64,000 nucleotides of DNA from Alligator mississippiensis (Eukaryota; Chordata; Crocodylia; Alligatoridae). A program made the position numbers and the translations under genes. The DNA lies in contig NC_081825.1 in NCBI RefSeq assembly GCF_030867095.1, positions 50,768,501 through 50,832,500 on the forward strand. Direction: 5' to 3'. The stretch's first letter is position 1, and every line of letters starts with the position of its first letter. Positions 46,141 to 58,901 of this stretch are shown here, piece after piece. The notes below the pieces were generated by a model. The model ran no database searches. It was not told the DNA's origin and saw only the letters and a list, made by a program, of their open reading frames with translations.

Positions 46141-46646
46141 CTGTCCTGAGACTCCTAGGAATTTTTTTTAAAAGCATGTATTATTTTAAAAGAAACAAGC
46201 ATAACAATGTTTTCCTTTGTCTCAAGTACATTTTTAAATGTCACTTAACCTGGGGAAACAGGGAGCTGTTTCTTAATGCAAGGGAGCTCCTGACTCAATT
46301 ATGCTGTTCAACTGACTCAAACCCCTTTACTTCCTCTGAGCAGATTTTAGTGTGTAAAGATACCAAAGCTGAAAAAGTGACTCCTTACCTATGGCTGAAT
46401 TACTGGCTGTCAAAACCTGCTTATAGAAATATTTTAAATAGCAATTCAAAGAGATAGTGAGTGAAAAGGGGCAAGCCTTTCCCTCTGTCCCTGCTCTGGT
46501 GAATATATATGAATAATACCTGGTTCAGACAGCAAGAAAGACAGCTTTATATGTCATACTTAAAGCAGCTCCTTATATTTTTCCTCTTGGGTCCAGTTCA
46601 CACTACTAATGCAAGTGTTATACACCTACAGTCTAACTCATGAAAG

Positions 46647-48449
46647 TGGGGATCAACAAACTTTTTTGGCAGTGGGCGAGAATAGCCCAGCCTGGGTACG
46701 AAGCGGGCTGGCACTAGAACCTGGCCACTGCCCCTTACCCCCTGGCTGTGGCAGGGTCTGGGGGAAGCTCCTTGCTGCCCAGCTACCATGTAGGCAAAGC
46801 TCTTACTGCTGTAGCCCCAGCTCTGTGGGCTGGATTCAATACACAGGCTATAGCTGGCTTGTCCAACATGCAGCCTGTGGGCCGCCATGTGGCTTTCCAA
46901 GCCGTTTTTTGAGGCCCAAGGTACTGCAACAGGAAACAAAAGTAAACACTGTTTACTTTCGTTCCCACCCCTTGTCTCTTCCCCAGCATCTCAGCAACTT
47001 CCTAATGGCTGCTGAAGGGCTGGGGAAGGGACAAGGTTCCCACACGCAGCCTGCAGCGAGCAGCTCCCCACGGCAGGGCCCGGGCACACATGTACTCCCT
47101 GGTGTCTGGACGACTTACCAGGCATCCTTGAAAGCAGGTGGAGGCAGCGGTGCAGGGCCAGGGCTCAACAGCGGAGCCGATGCGGTAGCAGGGGGGCAGC
47201 ACGGGCACATGCAGCTGCTGGGGCAGCAAGGCAGGCAGCGGTGGCGGAGTGGAAGGTGCCTTTACCACACATCCTGGGGAGGCTGCGGCCAGGAGGATGA
47301 GGAGGAGCACGGACTGGGGCTCCTGTGCGTGGTAGCGGCTCTCCCCGTCCCGCTCTGTGCCCAGGTGCAGCTGTGTCCGTGCCCAGCTGAGCTGCAGGGG
47401 AGTGGGGGGAGGGGAGGGGGAAGGAGCAAGTGTCTGGGCTGGGACAGAATGCTGCTGCCGGCTCTTGTTGCCTGATTCCTAGGATGAGCAACCATTGTGG
47501 GATAAGGAAGTGGCAGCAGCAGCAGGCAGGAGTTTCCTTTCCCCACCAGCTCTGCTATACCTGGTTCCTCGCCCGCACCGCGCTTCCTCCCCTCTCCCCT
47601 TCCCTAGCCACCTGCTAGGGAGCTCCCTGCCGCCTGATTTACCTGCTGGCACATGCCCCCGTGTGCTCCAGGCGGGCTTGAGAGAGAGGTGAGGGGGAGA
47701 GGGGGACATTCACATCCCAAAACCCCCCTGCTCATTCTCAGGAGGAATTTAAAAAAATAGCCACAGCAGCACTGGAAGTTCTTTGCATCATGAGCCCGGC
47801 GGGTGCTGCTGCTGTCTGCTCACTACTGTTCCCAAGGAGCAGGGCAAGGGCACGTGGGAAGGAGGCAGCTACACTTCTCCCCCCTAACCAGCAGGTAAAA
47901 ATCTTTGTAAAAATACTGTCCAGTATTTTTGGATTGTGTTTGCTTCTGTTTCTTTCTGTGAGGGATTGGGGGTTCAACTTGTTACTACTTGCTAAAGATG
48001 TGTTACTAACAAGTTATTAATTCAATAAAAGTAAATCTTCTTGAAGATTATTCTAAAAAATGCCCATATTTTGTTGTTTTGATTAGTTTCCACTCTGGCT
48101 GATATCTTTTCCACATTTGATCTGTTGACTTATGTTATGCTTCTTTCATTCATTGAGAAGTGAGTAGAAGCAAAAGTGTTTATTTTAGTCAAGTGTTTGG
48201 TATTATTTCATTGTTGCTTTTATATTGTTTTTATTTTGGATTTTAAACCACATTTCCAGATCCATTTCATTGTCACTTCCACAACTTCATTAGTGTCAAA
48301 GGTCACGTGACATCACTTCCTAATGTGATACTACTTCCTGTGAGGTCTTTGAATATGGCTCGCCAGCCTACTGGGTGATAAGAAGTTCATGATCTGGCCC
48401 CACATTCAAAAAGGTTGGAAACCCCAAGGCTATAGGTTGCCAACCTCTG
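46647..48449. mobile_element. hAT-type element (outer) containing a second element
   Basis: Left end TGGGGATCAACAAACTTT; right end reversed CAGAGGTTGGCAACCTATAG. The 8-bp flanks CATGAAAG (46639-46646) and CATTGAAG (48450-48457) match at 6 of 8 positions. Most of the interior is the inner element at 46854-48427. The left 200 bp are GC-rich. Confidence 0.5.
46854..48427. mobile_element. hAT-type element (inner) with perfect 8-bp duplication
   Basis: Flanked by GGCTATAG on both sides (46846-46853 and 48428-48435). The left end CTGGCTTGTCCAACATGCAGC and the right end reversed TTGGGGTTTCCAACC share the TTxTCCAAC/TTTCCAACC core. It is nested in the outer element. The interior is GC-rich to about 47720 and A/T-rich after 47900. 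ORFs inside are not convincing. Confidence 0.6.
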
Positions 48450-48508
48450 CATTGAAGCATGTTTTCACCTTGTAACAGACAGGACACAACCATATTTTAA
48501 CTGAGAAG

Positions 48509-50114
48509 CAGGGATCTTGGTTTTCTGATTAAAAATTGCAAATTCTATTAAAAACCTAAATCAGTGATAAAAATTAAAGGCCCCCCCCGCGCTGCTGGTG
48601 CCCCACACTCCCTCCCACAGTCTCAACAGCCCTCCTGATGCCCCTTGCAACAGCCCCCCAGACCCACAGACACAGACACTGGGACCCACCCCAACAGTTA
48701 AGTGTGTGTGGGGAGAAGGGGCGGGACAGGGCAGGGGAAAGGGAAAGTGCTGGGGTGGTAGATCAAGAAGGGGAAGGGGGAAGGGAGTGTGCCCCTGTGC
48801 CCACTCCCAGGAGCATGGCCAGGGGTTGAGGGCAGGGATGCCACTCTGTGGGCCACACACATGCTGGCCAGCCTGACAGGAGGTTCACACACGGAGGCCG
48901 CCACGGCAACTCTGCCACTACACCCTGCGTTACCATCCCACAGCCACCTGCATGGCTTTGTGGGCAAGTGGCACAAGGCGTGGCAGTGCAGTGGCAACCA
49001 CTGTGTGCCGCCCACATACGTGCCGCCTGGCCGGGGGGTGAAATGGGGGGCCTGCATGCAGCGGCATGCCCCGCAACCAGCTGCACGGCTCCACGGTGGT
49101 GCGGGGTGGTGGTGGTTGCATGCAGGGTCAGGAGGCTTTGTGGGCAAGTGCTGCCACCGCGGAGCCATGCCCTTCGCCCCTGGATCCTAGAGGTAAGTGG
49201 GGCACACCACCTCCTGGCCCTGCCCCCAGCTGCAAGGGCAGAGGTGCCCCTCTGCGGGGTGCTTTGCGGGCAAGCAATGCAGGGTGCAGTGTGGTGGTGC
49301 CCATCATGTGCGGGCTGCACACATGCTGCCTGGCCACCTGCCCAGGGGAGGGGGAGAGAGAGGCTGGCATGCAGCTGGAGCACAGCTCCGTGGCCAGCTC
49401 TGCAGCCATGGCGAGGGATGGGGGTGCGGAGGAGGCTTGGGCTCGCACGCGGCACTGCCACTTACCTGGAGGCCCATGATGGCTGCTACGTACAAAACCT
49501 CCTGCTGCCGCCACAGAGTCGTGCCCAGAGCTGAGGGACTGGCTGCTGGGCAGCAGCAGCAGTGTGGCGGCTGGGCAGCACACAGCCATCCCCACCATCA
49601 CCCCGCACTATGCCACTGCCACCAGCCACACAGCTCCAAGCATGGTTCTGCGGCAGCAGCAGGAGGTTTTGTACACACCGGCCGTCACCACCGTCACAGG
49701 CCTCCAGGTAAGCAGCAACGCCGCGTGCAAGCCTGAGCCCAAGCCCAAGCCCCACCTGCCATCCTTTGCCATGGCTGCAGAGCCAGCCATGGAGCTGTGC
49801 TTCAGCCACATGCCAGCCTCCCTCTCCCCCTATCAGGTGGCTGGGTGGCATGTGTGTGGGCACCACCACACTGAGCCCCACATCATTTGCCTGCAAAGCC
49901 CCTTGCAGAGGGGCACACCTGCCCTCACCCCCTGGCCCTGCTCCCAGCTGCGATGTGCTACTTGGGGCTGTGCCAGCCTGCAAGAGCTCTTTGCAAAAGT
50001 AGAGAATTCAAGGATTTCTCTGCTAAAAAGAGAAATTAACGTTTTCTCCGATAAAAACAGGGAATCTGTGGTGTTCTCTGTTTTTCTGTGGGAAACTGAA
50101 AACCCAGATCCCTG
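48509..50114. mobile_element. Fold-back hAT-like element with long inverted arms
   Basis: Termini CAGGGATCTTGGTTTTC and, reversed, CCAGGGATCTGGGTTTTC. Flanks CTGAGAAG and GTGATCAG match at 5 of 8. The GC-rich interior is largely self-complementary: about 49190-49540 pairs with about 49625-49990, for example CTTACCTGGAGGCCCATG near 49463 against GCCTCCAGGTAAG near 49700, and CATGCAGCTGGAGCACAGCTC near 49368 against the reverse at 49780-49815. Many long ORFs on both strands here are a consequence of this composition. Confidence 0.65.
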
Positions 50115-50262
50115 GTGATCAGGAAGCATAGTAAAAACTATAGTGTCCCACTTCTACTTTTACAGTAGGAAATAATGGTTTAAGTGTTTGTACAGCTTCT
50201 GTCACTATGAGCTCCTAATCTTGACTGAAACATTTGATCACTATGGTAATATTAATAATAGC

Positions 50263-51373
50263 CAGGGATCCTGGTTTTCTCTGTTTAAAAATCACAAAAT
50301 CTCTGGTAAAGAACCCCAAATTCTCCAATTTAAAACCCTCAAATCTGCGTTTTTCCATGTTTAAGATGAAATGCCACTATATATGTATGTATCAGTTGAG
50401 CACAATGTTTTATTGATATGCTTTAAAATTGTAAATAATCTGGAAGCCTACCAGTGCCTCAATAATTCTAATAAGATAGATTCTAAATACCTATATATTT
50501 TGGTATTTGATTTTGTTTTGTTTTCATGGAAAATAAAAGCTCACCCTGCCCCTTTGCTCACCAGGAAGTTGGTCCAAGTGCAGCTGTCCTCCACTATCCC
50601 CCTGACCCTGACCACCCCCCGCCGCTGCTTGTAGTGCTGAGCAGCCCCAAAATGCTGGTGCCCTGCCCCAGTCCCTGTTCATGCTATTCATGCTGTGCCC
50701 AAGCCACAGGCTCCCCAGCTCTGCTGGTGCCTCTCACTCTTGACCCACAGTCCCCTAGCCCTGCCGGTGCCCCTCACTCCCGACCCACAGTCCCCTAGCC
50801 CTGGGCTCCAGCCCCCAGTGTAGGAGGAAGAGGGTGGGTGTGTGGGGGAGAGAGGGGCACAGGCCAAATGTGGGGGGGCAGCGAGGGGTACAGCCAACAC
50901 TTGGGTAGTCCTCTAGGTGGGAGGCACATGCCCCACCAGATTTCTGCACCCACAACAGGGTGCGGGACTAGAGCTGGGTCAGAAGAGCCCTAGGCAGGAG
51001 CTGCCTCCACAGCCCGATGGGTGGGACCCAGCATGGGAGAGAGAAAGCGCCACCATGGCCTCCAGGGTAAGGTGTGGCAGCGGGAACTGTAGGTGCAGAA
51101 ATCTGGTGTGGCACGTGCCCCCCCATACATTGCCTGTGGCTCTCCCTCACAGATTTACCTGGAGGGAGCTGCTCTCCACCACTGCCTGGATGCCACATGC
51201 ATATGTGCACGCATACATATATGTGGCACCCCCTGCTTCCCACTCCCCCCAGCTTCAAGCAGCCCTTTGAAGGCTGGAACTCTGCCAGCCTGTAAGGGGA
51301 AACCCACAGTTTCTTGTGTTTTTCTCCTGTAAACGAGAAAATCTGCGTTTTTTCCACAGCAAACGGATCCCTG
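50263..51373. mobile_element. hAT-like element of the same family as 48509-50114
   Basis: Left end CAGGGATCCTGGTTTTCTC; right end reversed CAGGGATCCGTTTGCTGTGG. Flanks ATAATAGC and ATAATGAT match at 5 of 8. The subterminal regions (AAAATCACAAAATCTC at the left, GAGAAAATCTGCGTTTTTTC at the right) resemble those of the neighbour. The interior at 50540-51290 is GC-rich. Confidence 0.6.
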
Positions 51374-51684
51374 ATAATGATCCCAATGGCTGCAAGCCTG
51401 GAGTCTGACTTATACATGGGAACCAGGGAATGCAATAGCTACTGCCAGCTACTACAAGAGGCATACTGAACCAGACACATTTAAATCAGTGGGGTGGATG
51501 ATTTGGGGATGGGGCAATCCCCTCAACTTGTCCATGTTCCTGACTACAGGCACTAATTTAACTACCTAGATTGTCTATGTATTCACATGTATATTTGCCT
51601 GCTTCTGTTTGGATCAGCTTCCAAGGTTTGCTAGTTCAGGAACACTAGCCCTTATTTTGCATTTCCACTCAAGCAAAGCCCTAA

Positions 51685-52130
51685 TGGGTGCATCCAGACA
51701 AGTGTGCACGTGGTTTTTCCCAGGGACAAACAGCAAGGGCACAATATGTGCCGCTACTACTTGTCCCTGCAGAAAGGCCCACGCACATATGCTCTGTCAT
51801 ATGGCAAGTTGCCCCAGGTGGGGCCTGGGGTTCTTAACTGGGGGACTCCTAGGGCTTCAGCAGTGGTGATCCAGCACATGGATACTGGCTGGCAGCGAGA
51901 GCGTGGCTTCAGCTGGCCAGGCTCCAGTTCTGGGCGGTGCACACTGCCATCATGTGCACCATCCTGCTTTTTCCAAGCAAGGGTTTTTTTGACACTGGGG
52001 TCTCCCAGTGTCAAAGTACATCCCCCATGCTGGAAATAAGCAATGTGGGGAATGCCTGCATGTGCAGCGTATGCGGTACGGCAGATGGGTCTGCTGCACT
52101 ACATACTGCACATGCATGCTCATCTGAACC
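51685..52130. mobile_element. Possible Harbinger-like MITE
   Basis: The left end GGGTGCATCCAGACAAGTGTGC and the right end reversed (GCAGGTTCAGATGAGCATGC, then ATGTGCAG) are imperfect inverted repeats in the style of the 3729 and 54097 elements. No target duplication was found. It contains a hairpin (TTTTTTTGACACTGGG/CCCAGTGTCAAA) near 51986-52017. Confidence 0.35.
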
Positions 52131-52830
52131 TGCTCATGAAAGCCAATCATGGTCTTGCCTAAACAAAGTTGGCAAATTATAAAATAATTGAATTTAAACC
52201 TACTACTAGAGCAAATTTAAAGTGATGGCATGTATAGTACTTGACTAATACTATTTAACTATGTTCTTACCAGTTTTCAAGACACTCAATTTGAAAGGCA
52301 TTCTACAAAACAAATTAAAAAAAAAAATGAAAAAAAAAAACAAACCGCTTGAGTTCATAGGACAACAGTTATACCAGCAAAATATTGCAGTAGTCCAGTA
52401 AGTATTAGGGTACTTCACAAAGATTAATTTTATGGGGGTAAAGATTAAGATAAATGTCTTTGTTAAAATGGAAGAAGTGAGTCTTCAAAAAAAATCTTCA
52501 GTAAGAAAGTGGTCTCATGGACCAGCTCAGATGATTTCCATAGACATGATGATGATGGAAAAAAGCCCAGAGAAAGTATGAGACAAAAAATAAATAAGGT
52601 ATGAACATGAGAGAACAGAAAAGGTGAGAGAGAGAAGAAAAAAAAAAGGAGCCAAGGGTAAATAAGTAGGAGAAAAGGACAAGTAACTTTAATTTGATGT
52701 GGTTATTCACCCTACACAAAGTCATGTTAGAACAGAACTCAGGTTAGCACTGGCAGTTTCTCTGTCACAAGGACAAAATCTCTTGTTAAAAAAGAAAAGC
52801 AGCAAAGAAACCCCTTTGTATTAGCCCTAC

Positions 52831-52951
52831 CTTTAACTCCACTCCCCCCACCCCAAGTCTGCCAGAATACAAGAGCGTGGCATACTCCTGACTGCAATCA
52901 GATGCTTCTGGATAATGAAGTTGCTGCTCTTCGTTGGCAGCCACATCTGTT
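52831..52951 (-). other. Exon-like open segment in the SMIM14 intron, uncertain
   Basis: The minus strand shows CCTTTTGACAG|AACAG as an acceptor at 52951 and TTAAAG|GTAGGGC as a possible donor at 52831. The frame between reads TDVAANEEQQLHYPEASDC, then SQEYATLLYSGRLG. The composition is plausible for protein, but I do not recognise it, and it does not match SMIM14. It may be a cryptic or alternative exon, or chance. Confidence 0.15.
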
Positions 52952-54096
52952 CTGTCAAAAGGATATAAATGATTTAGTAAACAACACAACAAATAAATTG
53001 CTGTTGGTATGACAGGCCAGCAAAGAATACAAGCCAGGTTGCAAACTGAATCCTAATGCTATCCATCCTGTTCACATTTAAAGATGCAGAAAATGACACC
53101 TAAATGCAATATTCTGCTATAAGATGGACAAAGGAAATGAGAAGTAAGAGAAAGCTGGAGAGAAGGGCATACTGATGGAATTAAATTGTCTTTTAAACAA
53201 TATTAGCTTTCCTGACAGAAATAGGCAAGGAGAAACTGGGCATGCCCACATACACTTTGAGCAGGTGCCAAGATGAAGGTAATGTAATGGTACAAGGGCA
53301 GAGTAAGAGTCTCCCATAACCACATGAAGTGCAATCCAGAGAGAAGCTGAGAGAATTCCACTCCCATACGCAGTAAGAAAATACAGAAGTCAGTGTCTAT
53401 CAGGACAGGATGGTTGGATTATAAACAATTTCTCTGGATCTAAAGCCATCCTTAGGCTACCTAGGCAGGAGAGGGGGAGGGATAAGGTTTTTGCTAATTT
53501 TATTACTGAAAGGCAAAAAACAAATATATAGGAGAATGCATAAGAGAAACAATGCAGCTGAGGGAAGGTGGTTGTTGCAAGAATAGAAGCCCTGGTCCAG
53601 GTAAAGAACTCTTCCCCCCAGCTTTATCATTTCCATCCTACGTTGTACTGAGTCTTTTCTCCTTTCCCTCCTCCCATGACTTCATATGGAGAGGACTTCT
53701 TTCCTGTATTGTTTTGCTGCCTTTCAGAGGGGGATGTCATCAATACTTTGCTGTTCACAAATACAGAACGAAGCAAAAACAAAGAATGATGTATTAATAT
53801 GCAAAAGTCAGAGGAAGGAAACTTTAAACCTCCTTCCCCTCAAGGGTATAGCAAAAATCCCATAGTGTATCTGGCTTCAGAGAACAGTAGGCAAAGGGAG
53901 AAACAAGGAATGATATACAATAATATTATAAGGAGCATCTGACAACCTCAGAATTTAGAAAATATAGACCTAGAAAGGAAATTAACAGATTTACATCAAA
54001 AAATGGAATTTAAAAATCCATAATTTTGGACCTTCAGAAGGGGTTTACACATTTAGAGTCTCTCTGGCAGCTGGTTTTGCAGGGGGAAGGCTTTAA

Positions 54097-54476
54097 GTGC
54101 AGTTTTACATGTGCTCTGGAGGTGTAGAGGGAGGGCGCTTTAAATCAGAGCTGCTCCAAGAGCCGCTCTAATTAAAGCACCTGGAGCATCTCGTGTATTA
54201 GCATCCCCAGGTTTCAAAATGATGGCAGGGGCACTTTATCTAAAGTGCTCCTGCTGCCATTTTGAAGCGCAGGGATGCTGATACACAAGACATGAAGGCT
54301 GGCTGGAGCATGGTAATTACCATGCTCCAGTAGACTTAATTAATCGGAGCAGATTAATCAAGTCTGCTCCAACACACTCCAGCAGATTCAATGAATCGAG
54401 TCTGCTCCAACGTGCTACGATTACAGCTTTTAAGTTATTTTTAACAACCAAACTCCTGCCTCGTGTGCAGGCACCC
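54097..54476 (+). mobile_element. Harbinger-like MITE with TAA duplication
   Basis: 380 bp, from GTGCAGTTTTACATGTGCTC to the reverse of GGGTGCCTGCACACGAGGC, flanked by TAA on both sides (54094-54096 and 54477-54479), the usual PIF/Harbinger target. The interior contains nested palindromes (GGAGCATGGTAATTACCATGCTCC near 54315; ATGGCAGGGGCACTTTA/TAAAGTGCTCCTGCTGCCAT near 54222-54262). Same family as 30804-31124. Confidence 0.75.
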
Positions 54477-55050
54477 TAAATGACTAACAGTAGTAACAAC
54501 CAGTTCTAGTGTGTCGTATATCTATTGGTGGTAGTACAGTCATCAGAATTTCCTTCTGGTTTTAACAAAGGAGGCAAATATTAAGGTTCATCTTATCAGA
54601 AATAGTTCAGCTACCTGTAATATACACATGGTAAACTATTTCCAGAAAACTAAAGTTACTAAAATTTTCCACAGATAATCATCTAAACTACTTTTAACAA
54701 AGCCAAGCCCATATATCCATGTTTTAATTTGAGTTGGTCCGGGGAGGGGGGGGGGGGATGACAGCGAGATTACTACTATTTGTTAAGCAGCAATAGTTTC
54801 CTCAGCACATTACTAACCTCAGAACTGGGAGATAGAAAGAAGTCCAGCTGTCTTGTACTTTTAGATTAACTTGTGGGGAACAGTTCTTTCTGAGCCTTAG
54901 CTCAAAGGATGCAAGAGGTCCCTAATGAACACATGGGTTACAGAGGATTGGAGTGATCTTACGAAGTTTCTTAAGTATGTGAAGTACTCTGGCATGTTTC
55001 TCAGGTTCACTAGGGCTTCTTTTCTCCTGCAGGTTACAGTGGGTCCATAA

Positions 55051-55089
55051 GAAGGGAAGGGAAGGGAAGGGAAGGGAAGGGAAGGGAAG
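55051..55089 (+). repeat. (GAAGG)n microsatellite
   Basis: Nearly eight perfect units of GAAGG, followed by GAAGATG. Confidence 0.97.
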
Positions 55090-58000
55090 ATGTCTCCCTG
55101 ATTTCTCTTCTCCTTCCCTCCCACCTATGCTATCCTGAAGATTAAATATAGAAAATATCTTATAGGTTAGATCCTGCCCACTGGCCCCATCTCTTTTGCA
55201 CCAATGGAAAGCTTACTCAAAAAGATGTTTGGGGTTTACCCTTGGGTAAGGGAATCCCTAAGTAGCTCTTCACCTGTTCTTAACCTCCTTGCTAAGCTGG
55301 ATATTGAGCATTTCGCTAAGAAAAATGCAGAAATGGCAACATCTGGAAATGACTGGGTGCATTGCTGAGGAAACAGGGAAGGCCTCACTATGATAGCTAA
55401 GTATTCTGCACAGCAAAGAAGGAAATACGGTAAGAGTGATGGCAATGAAAAATGAAGAGAAGAGGAAAAGATGGAAGGATGCAATCAGGAAAGACAGGAA
55501 CAGACTAGGGGTAAGAACAGCAGAGGCCACTGACTGAACATATGAAGAAAGAAGATTGGTTCTACAGGTGACAGGGACTAAAGGGCCAAAACAAGAGAGA
55601 TTAACTATTTGATTTATTGACTTGACATTTCATAACTTGAGACAAATTACTGATGTTGACATAAGTGGCCCTTTAGCGCAAGTATCCACAGAAAACCTGC
55701 CTCATGGCAGCCAAAGAAGAGCTGAACACAGTAAGTCAGTACTGCCTCAAATGTATTTCAGCCAAAAGACATCTGCAGAATAGAATTTTCTATTCATTTT
55801 ATAGTACCGGTGTTTACTATAAAATAAGAATCATATTATATGTTAGGGTTACTTTTTAAGGGAAAAAACAAAAAACAAACAAACAAACAAACAAAACAAA
55901 AAAAAGTTTTACTTTGGCAATGCTTCAAAGGCAGCCTTTGTCTGCAATACGCAAGTGAGAACATTAACTGGGGCAGCAAGATCTGATATCCAAACTATGC
56001 AATTACACAGGAGTCTGCACTTACTAAATCTTAAAATGTTTTGTTATGCTTCTAATTATGGGAGGGTTTATTAAATGTGGCCTTCCCACTGTGATGGGGA
56101 AAGCAGAAACAGGAGGGCAAGCAACAGGGAAAGAAGAAAGTGGAGAAGCAGGCAGTCTGACTCCGGCCACTTTTCTCAGCCTCTGCCACTTACCTCATGC
56201 AGCTGCTCTGGCTCCAGCTCTCGCCTGGTGTATGAAGGTCGTGGTAGCTCCACCCTTGGCCCTTGTCTTAGCCCTAGCCCTGGCAGCAGCTCCGGCCCCG
56301 ATTTGGGGCACATGGTGGCTGTGGCTCCAGCCATGGGCCCAGATCACGGCTGAAGATGGAGCCACAGCAACTGCCTGCTCCAAGCCAGTATTCAAATCTA
56401 AGACTAGGCTTCTTCCCCACTCCCTCCCCTTGTTGAATGGAGGGGGGGGGGGGAACACCATATTAGATTTGAATAAATATAGTAATCAAGATAGGACCTT
56501 CTTGTACTGAAGGATTATAAACATATTGGTTAATAGTCATGTTCACCACTTTATGGCACCTAAGCACAGAAGACCTCTAATCCTAACAACAATCCCTGTG
56601 AAATAATAAAACTAGAGCACAACCCCCCCCAAAACCTGCATGTGAATTAAAAGTTAAGCTATTTCTATTAAAACATTCTAAAGCAAAACTATTTTTTTAT
56701 TTTGCAGTACGTAAACAGCAAGTAGAAAAAAAAAATAAAAAGAAATGGAAAAACAAAGAAACAGTCTATAAACATTTCTATATCTTCCCTAAAAGTTTAC
56801 CTTTGAGTAACCTAAGCAGGCCTAACTACTCTAGACAGCCCTAGTAAATGCCTGCATTTCAGGGTGGTTCCTTGAAATACCACCACACTCCCCTTAAGAA
56901 AAATTCCATTTGAAGCCTTCCTTTTTCTGTGCACTTGAGCTTCACCTTTCTTGTCAAAACCAGTTGAGCAGGTTGACTGGAGCTAGACTTAAAATCATAC
57001 AAGCCAACAGATCTGGCATTGTCTCTTAACAGCTCCTAAGCGTTTGCCAAGGTATGTCTTATCTCAAGACATTCTTCTTCCTGCTTGTTCCCCAATCCCT
57101 AGAGACCCCTATCAAATGACATCAATATATTCATACAGTAACCATCCTAATAACTCAGTCAACATACAGTATTATTATTATTAATACATTATTAAGAGCA
57201 TCTCTAAATCATCAGTCACTAATGTGGTTATTAAATAATACCTGTAATATTTATGAAGTTGTAGTAACAAAAATAAAATTTCTGGCTTTTTGTTGCTCAG
57301 TGGACATAGCCAGAAGCCAACATTTACTTCAGAATTATATACCTTAAGTGGCTGCAGTAGAGTTTTTTGCTATTCGAAAGTGCAATATCACTTGACCAAA
57401 GGGCTAACCCTGAATCAATGCACTTCAGATAAACTGCCTGCATATTTACAAAAAGATAATCCAATAACATTAAAAGCAGCTACACAACTTCAAGAGCCAT
57501 AGAACAGAATAACATCTCCCAGTTAACACAAACTGATGCAATACCCCTGTGGAAATTTCATGGGACTGAGATATGCACAATTAATTCACATGTTGCTATG
57601 TAACCAAGGGAAGGAAAAAAAGAACTTGCACAAGTAATCAAATGGAATAAATGATAGAAAGTTAATTTTTTTTTCTAGTTGCATCTTCCAAGGAGGTGTT
57701 AGAGGCAGAAGTAAAGGACAGCCTAAAAAAAATAATTAAGTAAAGCCTACTTAATTTGGAGTAATATTTATTTAATTTGGAGTAACCTTTTGTTACTCCA
57801 AAGGTAAGGTGGTGCCAAGTTTTGATGTAAGGCATGAATTCAACCTCTTTGCTATACAAAGAATAATGGATCCTTTCCAAAACTACATTGTTAGTTTTCT
57901 TAATACAGAATAAACTGCCTGAGAATTTACAAGTAAACTGGTTAATTGGGTTTATATTAAAATGAGAATTTTAGAATCTGAAGTCAGACTTTTTGAAAAA

Positions 58001-58536
58001 GGAAAATTTTGCTGCAGGTTACTTTCTACTTAGCACTGAGCAAAACTTGTGCGCAGGCAGTTACTGAAAAGCAGCTGATAAATGGCAAAAACCCTTCCCC
58101 TAAACACCATGGTAAACTAATTTTATGTCTATACCATCAATAACAAAACAATACAACCTTATCAAACCTATCATACAGCTAATACCAACTGAGATCTCAT
58201 TCATCTGAACACACATTTTATAAGTATTTTTTCTTCATTAGTCTTCATAATTAAAAACTTTTCTTTCAGCAAAAACCTAAAGTATATCTTGTTGTAACAA
58301 TCTTTAAAGTCTGATAAGAATCCAAATATACTAAAATGCTGTAATCATAACCATGTAGAAGTTTTTGCAAGGGATTATCATAGGGCTGAGCTCAGGTTTG
58401 CTTTGGGACCTATCTGATCATTTTTACACCTTTGAAGGTATTTGTATTTCTCTTAAATCTAACCAGTCTGAACTTCCTGGGTTAGTGTTTGTTTTGAGGA
58501 TAATTATAATACCCCTTTCTATACTTTATCCTAAAG

Positions 58537-58800
58537 CAGTGTTTTCCAAACTGTAGGGAAAGATTCCTAGGTGGAATACATGCAAATCAAGACAGCATTC
58601 AGCAGCACACTTCCATTTCAGCCACTACCGGCACCCTACTTCAGCTATTGCCACTCCTTCCCTTTTCTGCCAATTGCCAATGAAGCAGGGGGAAGGCTTT
58701 GAAGCCAGTGCTGTAAGCTGAAAGGGGGGGGGGGGGGCTGGAGGGGCAGGCATGGCTGATTTTAGTACAGTGAGGCACAATCCATAAGGTTTGGGAAATG
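58537..58800. mobile_element. hAT-like element
   Basis: Left end CAGTGTTTTCCAAACTGTAGGG; the right end contains AAGGTTTGGGAAATG, the reverse of CATTTCCCAAACCTT. A G run lies at about 58722-58737. No confident target duplication. Confidence 0.5.
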
Positions 58801-58901
58801 CTAAAATATCGACATACTTACAAATTTAACAGTATTTTAGCATATTTTACAACTATAAAGGATACAGTTGTAAAATACAAGGTAGAGTATAAAATTTAAA
58901 G

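Noticed and set aside
47002-47310. Minus-strand ORF starting with a signal-peptide-like stretch (MLLLILLAAASPGC)
   Set aside because: It lies within the nested hAT element, has no homologue I recognise, and competes with long ORFs in all other frames of a GC-rich filler.
48698-49983. Many ORFs of 130-230 codons on both strands
   Set aside because: They map to the inverted arms of a fold-back element, are low-complexity, and mirror each other across the arms.
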